DNA from: Prostheceraeus crozeri
Lineage: Eukaryota > Platyhelminthes > Polycladida > Euryleptidae
DNA length: 64,000 nt
Reading direction: 5' to 3'
Assembly: GCA_907163375.1 (NCBI GenBank)
Contig: CAJQUW010004580.1
Span: forward strand, 682,001 to 746,000
In this document: positions 1 through 10,858 of the stretch, piece by piece
How positions within the stretch are numbered: position 1 is the first letter of the stretch
Layout: every line of letters begins with the position of its first letter
Made by a program: the position numbers and the translations under genes
The notes under the pieces: model-generated
What the model saw: the letters and a program-made list of their open reading frames with translations, nothing else
Told to the model about the DNA's origin: nothing
Database searches by the model: none

Positions 1-2127
1 ATGTATGGCTTCTTTTAACTTCTGTTTATCAAAACAGTGATAACCACTATATTTTTTCATTGAGCAAAAGGACTTATCATATCCAATGCAAATAAATTTT
101 CTATTTGAGGAATTAAATACCAAATCCATAATAGCGAATATGTGATCTTCAATCAATTTTTGATCAAGATTCGTATATAAGGTTGAAAAATCGAAAACTT
201 GCAATGAATGAACTTGTGTCGAATTTAATCTGTGTAGAAATTCTTGTGTGGACTTTATACTCCAGAAGCAATCGAAACCGCTGTTTCTCTTAATTGCCAT
301 ACAATATCTCTGAAAATTGTCACGCAAAATACTTAAGGCTGAATTTACTTTGATGGAAAGCTTTTTCGATGTGCATTGTCGTGCTCCTGCTATGAATCTA
401 AATTTGCATGGAGTTTTGTGAAATTTTGGAATCCAATATAATTTTGGTAATTTTCTGTCTTTTTCACAGACAGATAGTTTAAACTCGCTTTTCATAATTG
501 TTGTGTGTTGCTCAATTACATTCTGCGCTAAAATTTGCTCTGGACCATAGGTATCATTACCCGATATGTTCGACGTGGAAATATCAATTCCCAACTCGGC
601 TAAGAGAATTTGGAGATAAAACTTTTTGCAAATAAAGGCATAATTATTAGATGCTTTATCAACTGGCGTAATTATGACGTCATTCTGCAATTCTTTCAGA
701 TTTTTACCCATTTTGGCATTAATCTTGTGTCGATTACTGTGTGCGCGAAATCTATTCGAGGATTTCTTGGCAAGATATATTCGATCTTTAATCAGTGCCA
801 TGATTCTTGATTTCCACGCTGAGAATAAAGTAGCCTCAAGCCTCTCTTTCTTACTTATTTTTGTAATATGCTCATCTAATGAATTACTAATTTGAGTTGT
901 TATGGCACTCCAACTAAGGCTTTTGGGGATTCTGTGTTTGGTACCAAAACTGAAGAGTTGACGTAAGTCTTCATCATCCACAATATCCAGATCACCCGTT
1001 ATTACGTGACCATAATGTGGGTAAACAAAAGATTGCCTCTTGCTACATGAGCATGGATTGTTCATGATGTGCATCACATCCTGAAACTTTAGGTTATTCA
1101 AAAAACGCCCATAATTGCAAAACTTCAATGCAGTGGGTTTATCTAATTTATAGAATATTTTCGGTGGATAACGTTCTTGAATAGTGCTAGGAATTAGCTT
1201 GCACACACTGTGATCGCAGAATATAGACATGAGATTGAGTGAGTCTATTGTCTGAGATTCGAACGGGATAATTATGGTTGCTCGTTCTTTTACATTTTTG
1301 TTCTCCGAGTCTAGGTTAAGTTTATTTTGAATGTATGCTGTTAGTACAAATGTCATCATGTTTGCCTCATCCCTTGTCTTGCCTAGAATGGCTCTTAGCA
1401 TAGTTTTAGGGAGAGATTTTAGATGATGATAAAACCTTGACATCCTACGCGTCTCAAAAGAATCTTGTAATTCTTGATAGGTATTGTCAAGTTCCATAAT
1501 ACCTGAGCTTTTTCTACCCGATTTTCTTATTCCGTGACTCCTTTTTCGTCTGCTAATCGGATAACTAAAAAATTGATCATTGGATATGGACTGCTGAGAT
1601 ACACATCCACCTCCCAAAACTCTATCATTCAAACCCAAGGGGTATAAGGTATTGAGCATCTTGGTATGCATGTCTTCCTTGCGGTTGAGCTCTCTGTTTA
1701 TCTCTTCCGGTGATATGTATATATTGTCATCAACATGATCAATAATTTGCAATTCAACATCAGTCCAAGAATGATGATCTTGCTTAAAGTGATTGCTAAG
1801 ATATGTGTTTAAGTGACCTTTTAATACTGAATGACGATGACCATTTAATCTACAATGTAGCGGTTGCTTTGTCTGTCCTACATATTGCATTCCACATCTG
1901 CTACATGATATAAGATAAATAACATTTCTACTTTTACAAGTAAAAACACCTGGCTGATCAAAGATAAACCGGTTGCCTGTACTGAAACTTTCGTAGCAAT
2001 TTTCGGTATTCAAAGATTTACAGCAAAGACATCTATTGCTACCACAAGATCTAATGTTCTTCAAAGTAGAGGGCGCTATCCACTCCTTCGCATTAACGCT
2101 GAACACTTTTCGTACCATATAAACCAT
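1..2127 (-). CDS. Naiad-type retroelement protein, copy 1, C-terminus outside window
   Basis: The frame is open for 709 codons from the ATG at 2127 to the window edge. It covers the N-terminal GIY-YIG endonuclease, the CxC linker and the first part of the reverse transcriptase. It reads the same as copy 2 at 3704-6493, where the domains are described. The catalytic YIDD motif lies beyond the left edge, so integrity of this copy cannot be judged. Confidence 0.85.
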   Translation of the reverse strand, partial: MVYMVRKVFSVNAKEWIAPSTLKNIRSCGSNRCLCCKSLNTENCYESFSTGNRFIFDQPGVFTCKSRNVIYLISCSRCGMQYVGQTKQPLHCRLNGHRHSVLKGHLNTYLSNHFKQDHHSWTDVELQIIDHVDDNIYISPEEINRELNRKEDMHTKMLNTLYPLGLNDRVLGGGCVSQQSISNDQFFSYPISRRKRSHGIRKSGRKSSGIMELDNTYQELQDSFETRRMSRFYHHLKSLPKTMLRAILGKTRDEANMMTFVLTAYIQNKLNLDSENKNVKERATIIIPFESQTIDSLNLMSIFCDHSVCKLIPSTIQERYPPKIFYKLDKPTALKFCNYGRFLNNLKFQDVMHIMNNPCSCSKRQSFVYPHYGHVITGDLDIVDDEDLRQLFSFGTKHRIPKSLSWSAITTQISNSLDEHITKISKKERLEATLFSAWKSRIMALIKDRIYLAKKSSNRFRAHSNRHKINAKMGKNLKELQNDVIITPVDKASNNYAFICKKFYLQILLAELGIDISTSNISGNDTYGPEQILAQNVIEQHTTIMKSEFKLSVCEKDRKLPKLYWIPKFHKTPCKFRFIAGARQCTSKKLSIKVNSALSILRDNFQRYCMAIKRNSGFDCFWSIKSTQEFLHRLNSTQVHSLQVFDFSTLYTNLDQKLIEDHIFAIMDLVFNSSNRKFICIGYDKSFCSMKKYSGYHCFDKQKLKEAIH

Positions 2128-3165
2128 GAGAAAATTTGCCAGAGCCTCGAAAAGAGCGAGGAATTTGCCGAGGTTGGACTTTCAAATTCCTGCTATCTAT
2201 TGGCATTTGCGCCTAAGTGACTATGTATGATAATTATTAAGATGTGGGACAAATTAGGCATTTCGCCAGCTAGCAGAGGTCCAGTAGCGGGGTCGTGAAA
2301 CCACCTGCATCTGAAGACATACTATCCAAGTAATTCTCATACGATGATGAAAGTCATCCCAGTAGCCATTTATAATAGAATATAATGCTTACTAATTTAA
2401 ATTATTAGTTAAAGTAGTCCTAAGGAGGACTGATGGCGTTCTCCAATCCGCAAGTGTACAAAGGCAATGCTACTGTAACCATTGGATTAATCAGTTCTTA
2501 AAAGAACTCAATGTAGCTTTCTCGTGGCAACGAATTAAAATTGATCAGCTTTGGCCCAATATCTGGTAAAAATGGAAATCTTAAGACTTGTAATACTACT
2601 CATTCTTGCTGTTAATATACTAATACCATAGATTCCAAACACTGCCGTATACACGTTCAAAACAGACTTCTAATATACTGTACCGACGACAGATGCTGAT
2701 AGTGGAAATAGAATAAGACAATGGTCACCATAGGTTAAGGAAATTAAAAATGGATATTATAAAACAACAAGAAACCGATGAATAAAAATTGGAAAAGTGG
2801 AGGTAAAATATGGAAATACAACTATGCTACTACACTGATTACAAGTGAACTATATCTGACACTACACTAAGTGGATAAGTGGAAAGTGGATAATGGAGGT
2901 AAACAATAGAACTACAATGACACTGTACTACACCGAAAGCAATGAAACTATACACACTATACCTAAGACTACACATGGAAAATACTATTTCTTCACTTGA
3001 ATTTGTTATCGCCAGTTTCTTCATCCGTCTATAGTACTTCATGTAATTCCACATTTCTTCATTTGATCTACAATTCATTTGAATTACAATACATCGACCA
3101 CTACTTCAGCTACCGATTAAGGGATATAAAACATAATACTGCAGTCCGTCAGTCATCAGCAGGTA

Positions 3166-3223
3166 CTCGTCTAGTTGTGTTTCGACCCCTAACCTGAACA
3201 CTCAAACCCAGACGAGCGGGGTC
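3166..3223 (-). other. Pseudoknot-capable RNA motif in retroelement spacer
   Basis: Two short perfect inverted pairs interleave. CTCGTCT (3166-3172) pairs with AGACGAG (3210-3216), and GACCCC (3184-3189) pairs with GGGGTC (3218-3223). The order is a-b-a'-b', so the RNA could form an H-type pseudoknot with 7-bp and 6-bp stems. In the sense direction it lies about 480 nt after one stop codon and about 1,040 nt before the next start codon. A CGAAAC box sits inside and a CTGATGA box just downstream in sense, both words of the hammerhead core, but not in a foldable hammerhead order. Function is unknown. Copies lie at 7532-7589 and 11897-11954. Confidence 0.45.
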
Positions 3224-3322
3224 CCACACATAGTGGCTGACAAAATACTGAATAGGTAATGATATGTCTTGAAAGATATGTGACAAAGATAAATCAGACA
3301 TCATTCAATTGTTGCGTTTCCC

Positions 3323-3454
3323 ACATGTAAACAGATCCTGTCATTAAATTCATCCCATCAATAAATACAGTATGCTTTTTGCGATCCTCACATGTAAACA
3401 AATCCTGTACATCAATCTTTGCCTTTTCGATTCCCACAAGTAAACAGATCCTGT
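3323..3454. repeat. Three short direct repeats in retroelement spacer
   Basis: ACATGTAAACAGATCCTGT occurs at 3323-3341, with one base change at 3390-3408 and another at 3436-3454, at spacings of 67 and 46 bp. The triplet recurs in the next two spacers (about 7689-7820 and 12054-12185). It may be a protein-binding or priming signal, or only a decayed minisatellite. Confidence 0.7.
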
Positions 3455-3703
3455 TCATCCTCGAATCTCATAAAGATGTAATCGCTGTGTGATAAATATG
3501 TAATCCGCCTTTACACAAACTTCGCCTCATACATCAAGACTTAAGAATGGGAGCTCTCTCATCTCCCGTAAGCCACGCTAAGCGCTCTGTATTCACTCTT
3601 CACCGCCCACCCCCATATGATGGCTACAAGTCATTGTTAGTCGTTTATTCACCTATGCAGCAAGGCATTAAGGAAAATGTGAGTCGTTTGTTGGTCGCGT
3701 GCC

Positions 3704-6493
3704 TCATTGAAATTCGCAGAGTGAAGTGAATTGTCGAGCCGAGAAAAGACCATATTTGTGAAGCGATTCATTATGCCTTGTGAGAGCCTTTTCTGTGTAA
3801 CTCATCAAGTCATGCTGAGAATAACCTCTAGATTTCATGATATTTAGTGTCTTGTTAGTTTTGTGTACAGCATCTTGTAACTTCGAGCATATTCTACAAT
3901 ATCTGACTACCTGCGACGCGAATACATGAAGGGCCATCTGTAATGGGATCATGCTCTCTGGAAAAGTCAGTTGCACCACAGAGAAAGAGAAGTCATCTAC
4001 CTTGTGATATACTGAAGTTCTCAAGCTGTTCTGTGAGATTTGTATTTTCACATCAAGGTAAACTACCTCTTTATTGTTATCACCATTTCTCTCCGCCAAC
4101 AAGTCAGGTGGATAAATTCTTTGAATCAACGAATTAAAGTGTTTATAATTGACAACACATATATCGTCTATGTATCTTGATGTAGGTGATAACAAGCGTG
4201 CTAAATGATATTTCTTAGTCTTTATCAAATTTTGCATAAAAATATATTCGCAGTGTAAGAGGAATAGGTCAGCTAGGAGTGGACTAGAATTTCCTCCCAT
4301 TGGAATGCCTTTAATCTGCCTGAAAACTAAATTACCGAATGTGACGTAGGTCTGTGATAATAGGAAATGTATGGCTTCTTTTAACTTCTGTTTATCAAAA
4401 CAGTGATAACCACTATATTTTTTCATTGAGCAAAAGGACTTATCATATCCAATGCAAATAAATTTTCTATTTGAGGAATTAAATACCAAATCCATAATAG
4501 CGAATATGTGATCTTCAATCAATTTTTGATCAAGATTCGTATATAAGGTTGAAAAATCGAAAACTTGCAATGAATGAACTTGTGTCGAATTTAATCTGTG
4601 TAGAAATTCTTGTGTGGACTTTATACTCCAGAAGCAATCGAAACCGCTGTTTCTCTTAATTGCCATACAATATCTCTGAAAATTGTCACGCAAAATACTT
4701 AAGGCTGAATTTACTTTGATGGAAAGCTTTTTCGATGTGCATTGTCGTGCTCCTGCTATGAATCTAAATTTGCATGGAGTTTTGTGAAATTTTGGAATCC
4801 AATATAATTTTGGTAATTTTCTGTCTTTTTCACAGACAGATAGTTTAAACTCGCTTTTCATAATTGTTGTGTGTTGCTCAATTACATTCTGCGCTAAAAT
4901 TTGCTCTGGACCATAGGTATCATTACCCGATATGTTCGACGTGGAAATATCAATTCCCAACTCGGCTAAGAGAATTTGGAGATAAAACTTTTTGCAAATA
5001 AAGGCATAATTATTAGATGCTTTATCAACTGGCGTAATTATGACGTCATTCTGCAATTCTTTCAGATTTTTACCCATTTTGGCATTAATCTTGTGTCGAT
5101 TACTGTGTGCGCGAAATCTATTCGAGGATTTCTTGGCAAGATATATTCGATCTTTAATCAGTGCCATGATTCTTGATTTCCACGCTGAGAATAAAGTAGC
5201 CTCAAGCCTCTCTTTCTTACTTATTTTTGTAATATGCTCATCTAATGAATTACTAATTTGAGTTGTTATGGCACTCCAACTAAGGCTTTTGGGGATTCTG
5301 TGTTTGGTACCAAAACTGAAGAGTTGACGTAAGTCTTCATCATCCACAATATCCAGATCACCCGTTATTACGTGACCATAATGTGGGTAAACAAAAGATT
5401 GCCTCTTGCTACATGAGCATGGATTGTTCATGATGTGCATCACATCCTGAAACTTTAGGTTATTCAAAAAACGCCCATAATTGCAAAACTTCAATGCAGT
5501 GGGTTTATCTAATTTATAGAATATTTTCGGTGGATAACGTTCTTGAATAGTGCTAGGAATTAGCTTGCACACACTGTGATCGCAGAATATAGACATGAGA
5601 TTGAGTGAGTCTATTGTCTGAGATTCGAACGGGATAATTATGGTTGCTCGTTCTTTTACATTTTTGTTCTCCGAGTCTAGGTTAAGTTTATTTTGAATGT
5701 ATGCTGTTAGTACAAATGTCATCATGTTTGCCTCATCCCTTGTCTTGCCTAGAATGGCTCTTAGCATAGTTTTAGGGAGAGATTTTAGATGATGATAAAA
5801 CCTTGACATCCTACGCGTCTCAAAAGAATCTTGTAATTCTTGATAGGTATTGTCAAGTTCCATAATACCTGAGCTTTTTCTACCCGATTTTCTTATTCCG
5901 TGACTCCTTTTTCGTCTGCTAATCGGATAACTAAAAAATTGATCATTGGATATGGACTGCTGAGATACACATCCACCTCCCAAAACTCTATCATTCAAAC
6001 CCAAGGGGTATAAGGTATTGAGCATCTTGGTATGCATGTCTTCCTTGCGGTTGAGCTCTCTGTTTATCTCTTCCGGTGATATGTATATATTGTCATCAAC
6101 ATGATCAATAATTTGCAATTCAACATCAGTCCAAGAATGATGATCTTGCTTAAAGTGATTGCTAAGATATGTGTTTAAGTGACCTTTTAATACTGAATGA
6201 CGATGACCATTTAATCTACAATGTAGCGGTTGCTTTGTCTGTCCTACATATTGCATTCCACATCTGCTACATGATATAAGATAAATAACATTTCTACTTT
6301 TACAAGTAAAAACACCTGGCTGATCAAAGATAAACCGGTTGCCTGTACTGAAACTTTCGTAGCAATTTTCGGTATTCAAAGATTTACAGCAAAGACATCT
6401 ATTGCTACCACAAGATCTAATGTTCTTCAAAGTAGAGGGCGCTATCCACTCCTTCGCATTAACGCTGAACACTTTTCGTACCATATAAACCAT
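3704..6493 (-). CDS. Naiad-type Penelope-like retroelement protein (GIY-YIG endonuclease plus reverse transcriptase), open frame
   Basis: The protein of 929 aa should nick chromosomal DNA and copy its RNA at the nick. A cysteine cluster (C28, C33, C35, C36) precedes a GIY-YIG nuclease, whose core VIYLISCSRCGMQYVGQT is at 69-86; likely further active-site residues are R93, H113, E151 and N159 or N167. A CxC motif (CSC, 359-361) lies in the linker. RT motifs follow: PVDKA near 488-492, LPKLYWIPKFHK at 560-571, the catalytic aspartate in FDFSTLYTNL (D646), GIPMGGNSSP at 729-738 and YIDD at 774-777. Canonical Penelope elements carry GIY-YIG at the C-terminus; the N-terminal order with a CxC linker is established for Naiad and Chlamys elements. 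The invertebrate setting favours Naiad. No break is visible, so this copy could be active. Confidence 0.9.
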   Translation of the reverse strand: MVYMVRKVFSVNAKEWIAPSTLKNIRSCGSNRCLCCKSLNTENCYESFSTGNRFIFDQPGVFTCKSRNVIYLISCSRCGMQYVGQTKQPLHCRLNGHRHSVLKGHLNTYLSNHFKQDHHSWTDVELQIIDHVDDNIYISPEEINRELNRKEDMHTKMLNTLYPLGLNDRVLGGGCVSQQSISNDQFFSYPISRRKRSHGIRKSGRKSSGIMELDNTYQELQDSFETRRMSRFYHHLKSLPKTMLRAILGKTRDEANMMTFVLTAYIQNKLNLDSENKNVKERATIIIPFESQTIDSLNLMSIFCDHSVCKLIPSTIQERYPPKIFYKLDKPTALKFCNYGRFLNNLKFQDVMHIMNNPCSCSKRQSFVYPHYGHVITGDLDIVDDEDLRQLFSFGTKHRIPKSLSWSAITTQISNSLDEHITKISKKERLEATLFSAWKSRIMALIKDRIYLAKKSSNRFRAHSNRHKINAKMGKNLKELQNDVIITPVDKASNNYAFICKKFYLQILLAELGIDISTSNISGNDTYGPEQILAQNVIEQHTTIMKSEFKLSVCEKDRKLPKLYWIPKFHKTPCKFRFIAGARQCTSKKLSIKVNSALSILRDNFQRYCMAIKRNSGFDCFWSIKSTQEFLHRLNSTQVHSLQVFDFSTLYTNLDQKLIEDHIFAIMDLVFNSSNRKFICIGYDKSFCSMKKYSGYHCFDKQKLKEAIHFLLSQTYVTFGNLVFRQIKGIPMGGNSSPLLADLFLLHCEYIFMQNLIKTKKYHLARLLSPTSRYIDDICVVNYKHFNSLIQRIYPPDLLAERNGDNNKEVVYLDVKIQISQNSLRTSVYHKVDDFSFSVVQLTFPESMIPLQMALHVFASQVVRYCRICSKLQDAVHKTNKTLNIMKSRGYSQHDLMSYTEKALTRHNESLHKYGLFSARQFTSLCEFQ

Positions 6494-8069
6494 GAGAAAA
6501 TTTGCCAGAGCCTCGAAAAGAGCGAGGAATTTGCCGAGGTTGGACTTTCAAATTCCTGCTATCTATTGGCATTTGCGCCTAAGTGACTATGTATGATAAT
6601 TATTAAGATGTGGGACAAATTAGGCATTTCGCCAGCTAGCAGAGGTCCAGTAGCGGGGTCGTGAAACCACCTGCATCTGAAGACATACTATCCAAGTAAT
6701 TCTCATACGATGATGAAAGTCATCCCAGTAGCCATTTATAATAGAATATAATGCTTACTAATTTAAATTATTAGTTAAAGTAGTCCTAAGGAGGACTGAT
6801 GGCGTTCTCCAATCCGCAAGTGTACAAAGGCAATGCTACTGTAACCATTGGATTAATCAGTTCTTAAAAGAACTCAATGTAGCTTTCTCGTGGCAACGAA
6901 TTAAAATTGATCAGCTTTGGCCCAATATCTGGTAAAAATGGAAATCTTAAGACTTGTAATACTACTCATTCTTGCTGTTAATATACTAATACCATAGATT
7001 CCAAACACTGCCGTATACACGTTCAAAACAGACTTCTAATATACTGTACCGACGACAGATGCTGATAGTGGAAATAGAATAAGACAATGGTCACCATAGG
7101 TTAAGGAAATTAAAAATGGATATTATAAAACAACAAGAAACCGATGAATAAAAATTGGAAAAGTGGAGGTAAAATATGGAAATACAACTATGCTACTACA
7201 CTGATTACAAGTGAACTATATCTGACACTACACTAAGTGGATAAGTGGAAAGTGGATAATGGAGGTAAACAATAGAACTACAATGACACTGTACTACACC
7301 GAAAGCAATGAAACTATACACACTATACCTAAGACTACACATGGAAAATACTATTTCTTCACTTGAATTTGTTATCGCCAGTTTCTTCATCCGTCTATAG
7401 TACTTCATGTAATTCCACATTTCTTCATTTGATCTACAATTCATTTGAATTACAATACATCGACCACTACTTCAGCTACCGATTAAGGGATATAAAACAT
7501 AATACTGCAGTCCGTCAGTCATCAGCAGGTACTCGTCTAGTTGTGTTTCGACCCCTAACCTGAACACTCAAACCCAGACGAGCGGGGTCCCACACATAGT
7601 GGCTGACAAAATACTGAATAGGTAATGATATGTCTTGAAAGATATGTGACAAAGATAAATCAGACATCATTCAATTGTTGCGTTTCCCACATGTAAACAG
7701 ATCCTGTCATTAAATTCATCCCATCAATAAATACAGTATGCTTTTTGCGATCCTCACATGTAAACAAATCCTGTACATCAATCTTTGCCTTTTCGATTCC
7801 CACAAGTAAACAGATCCTGTTCATCCTCGAATCTCATAAAGATGTAATCGCTGTGTGATAAATATGTAATCCGCCTTTACACAAACTTCGCCTCATACAT
7901 CAAGACTTAAGAATGGGAGCTCTCTCATCTCCCGTAAGCCACGCTAAGCGCTCTGTATTCACTCTTCACCGCCCACCCCCATATGATGGCTACAAGTCAT
8001 TGTTAGTCGTTTATTCACCTATGCAGCAAGGCATTAAGGAAAATGTGAGTCGTTTGTTGGTCGCGTGCC
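6494..8069. other. Second copy of the retroelement spacer
   Basis: This repeats 2128-3703 at the array period, including the interleaved inverted pairs and the three short direct repeats. Nothing else is seen. Confidence 0.75.
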
Positions 8070-10858
8070 TCATTGAAATTCGCAGAGTGAAGTGAATTGT
8101 CGAGCCGAGAAAAGACCATATTTGTGAAGCGATTCATTATGCCTTGTGAGAGCCTTTTCTGTGTAACTCATCAAGTCATGCTGAGAATAACCTCTAGATT
8201 TCATGATATTTAGTGTCTTGTTAGTTTTGTGTACAGCATCTTGTAACTTCGAGCATATTCTACAATATCTGACTACCTGCGACGCGAATACATGAAGGGC
8301 CATCTGTAATGGGATCATGCTCTCTGGAAAAGTCAGTTGCACCACAGAGAAAGAGAAGTCATCTACCTTGTGATATACTGAAGTTCTCAAGCTGTTCTGT
8401 GAGATTTGTATTTTCACATCAAGGTAAACTACCTCTTTATTGTTATCACCATTTCTCTCCGCCAACAAGTCAGGTGGATAAATTCTTTGAATCAACGAAT
8501 TAAAGTGTTTATAATTGACAACACATATATCGTCTATGTATCTTGATGTAGGTGATAACAAGCGTGCTAAATGATATTTCTTAGTCTTTATCAAATTTTG
8601 CATAAAAATATATTCGCAGTGTAAGAGGAATAGGTCAGCTAGGAGTGGACTAGAATTTCCTCCCATTGGAATGCCTTTAATCTGCCTGAAAACTAAATTA
8701 CCGAATGTGACGTAGGTCTGTGATAATAGGAAATGTATGGCTTCTTTTAACTTCTGTTTATCAAAACAGTGATAACCACTATATTTTTTCATTGAGCAAA
8801 AGGACTTATCATATCCAATGCAAATAAATTTTCTATTTGAGGAATTAAATACCAAATCCATAATAGCGAATATGTGATCTTCAATCAATTTTTGATCAAG
8901 ATTCGTATATAAGGTTGAAAAATCGAAAACTTGCAATGAATGAACTTGTGTCGAATTTAATCTGTGTAGAAATTCTTGTGTGGACTTTATACTCCAGAAG
9001 CAATCGAAACCGCTGTTTCTCTTAATTGCCATACAATATCTCTGAAAATTGTCACGCAAAATACTTAAGGCTGATTTACTTTGATGGAAAGCTTTTTCGA
9101 TGTGCATTGTCGTGCTCCTGCTATGAATCTAAATTTGCATGGAGTTTTGTGAAATTTTGGAATCCAATATAATTTTGGTAATTTTCTGTCTTTTTCACAG
9201 ACAGATAGTTTAAACTCGCTTTTCATAATTGTTGTGTGTTGCTCAATTACATTCTGCGCTAAAATTTGCTCTGGACCATAGGTATCATTACCCGATATGT
9301 TCGACGTGGAAATATCAATTCCCAACTCGGCTAAGAGAATTTGGAGATAAAACTTTTTGCAAATAAAGGCATAATTATTAGATGCTTTATCAACTGGCGT
9401 AATTATGACGTCATTCTGCAATTCTTTCAGATTTTTACCCATTTTGGCATTAATCTTGTGTCGATTACTGTGTGCGCGAAATCTATTCGAGGATTTCTTG
9501 GCAAGATATATTCGATCTTTAATCAGTGCCATGATTCTTGATTTCCACGCTGAGAATAAAGTAGCCTCAAGCCTCTCTTTCTTACTTATTTTTGTAATAT
9601 GCTCATCTAATGAATTACTAATTTGAGTTGTTATGGCACTCCAACTAAGGCTTTTGGGGATTCTGTGTTTGGTACCAAAACTGAAGAGTTGACGTAAGTC
9701 TTCATCATCCACAATATCCAGATCACCCGTTATTACGTGACCATAATGTGGGTAAACAAAAGATTGCCTCTTGCTACATGAGCATGGATTGTTCATGATG
9801 TGCATCACATCCTGAAACTTTAGGTTATTCAAAAAACGCCCATAATTGCAAAACTTCAATGCAGTGGGTTTATCTAATTTATAGAATATTTTCGGTGGAT
9901 AACGTTCTTGAATAGTGCTAGGAATTAGCTTGCACACACTGTGATCGCAGAATATAGACATGAGATTGAGTGAGTCTATTGTCTGAGATTCGAACGGGAT
10001 AATTATGGTTGCTCGTTCTTTTACATTTTTGTTCTCCGAGTCTAGGTTAAGTTTATTTTGAATGTATGCTGTTAGTACAAATGTCATCATGTTTGCCTCA
10101 TCCCTTGTCTTGCCTAGAATGGCTCTTAGCATAGTTTTAGGGAGAGATTTTAGATGATGATAAAACCTTGACATCCTACGCGTCTCAAAAGAATCTTGTA
10201 ATTCTTGATAGGTATTGTCAAGTTCCATAATACCTGAGCTTTTTCTACCCGATTTTCTTATTCCGTGACTCCTTTTTCGTCTGCTAATCGGATAACTAAA
10301 AAATTGATCATTGGATATGGACTGCTGAGATACACATCCACCTCCCAAAACTCTATCATTCAAACCCAAGGGGTATAAGGTATTGAGCATCTTGGTATGC
10401 ATGTCTTCCTTGCGGTTGAGCTCTCTGTTTATCTCTTCCGGTGATATGTATATATTGTCATCAACATGATCAATAATTTGCAATTCAACATCAGTCCAAG
10501 AATGATGATCTTGCTTAAAGTGATTGCTAAGATATGTGTTTAAGTGACCTTTTAATACTGAATGACGATGACCATTTAATCTACAATGTAGCGGTTGCTT
10601 TGTCTGTCCTACATATTGCATTCCACATCTGCTACATGATATAAGATAAATAACATTTCTACTTTTACAAGTAAAAACACCTGGCTGATCAAAGATAAAC
10701 CGGTTGCCTGTACTGAAACTTTCGTAGCAATTTTCGGTATTCAAAGATTTACAGCAAAGACATCTATTGCTACCACAAGATCTAATGTTCTTCAAAGTAG
10801 AGGGCGCTATCCACTCCTTCGCATTAACGCTGAACACTTTTCGTACCATATAAACCAT
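8070..10858 (-). pseudogene. Naiad-type retroelement protein, copy 3, frame broken once
   Basis: This is the same 929-aa protein as at 3704-6493, but a single missing base relative to copy 2, near 9072, ends the first frame after 597 aa. The remaining 334 residues continue in another frame (8070-9107). The break falls between the RT motif ending KKLSIKVN and the catalytic FDFSTLYTN motif, so endonuclease and polymerase core are separated and this copy should not make active RT. Everything else reads like copy 2. A single indel in a near-identical repeat could also be a sequencing error. Confidence 0.88.

Larger units (their letters stand above)
2128..3703. other. Non-coding spacer of the retroelement unit
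   Basis: These 1.58 kb separate the stop codon of one copy from the start codon of the next, so they hold the 3' and 5' untranslated regions and the unit junction. I see no long frame on the sense strand. The spacer holds a pseudoknot-capable motif at 3166-3223 and three copies of a 19-bp word at 3323-3454. In frame upstream of the ATG at 2127 the sequence stays open for about 20 codons after a TGA but has no other ATG, so the ATG is taken as the start. Copies of this spacer lie at 6494-8069 and 10859-12433. Confidence 0.75.

Noticed and set aside
610-895. Small plus-strand frames recurring at each array unit (such as 610-810 and 674-895)
   Set aside because: They lie antisense to the retroelement protein and repeat only because the unit repeats.
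2839-3197. Small frames in the retroelement spacer on both strands
   Set aside because: They overlap each other, lack protein-like composition and show no family features.
3130-3225. Canonical hammerhead ribozyme in the Naiad spacer (CGAAAC and CTGATGA boxes close together)
   Set aside because: In sense the boxes come in the order CGAAAC then CTGATGA, and neither the type I, II nor III helices can be paired around them by eye. Reports that this clade lacks canonical hammerheads agree.
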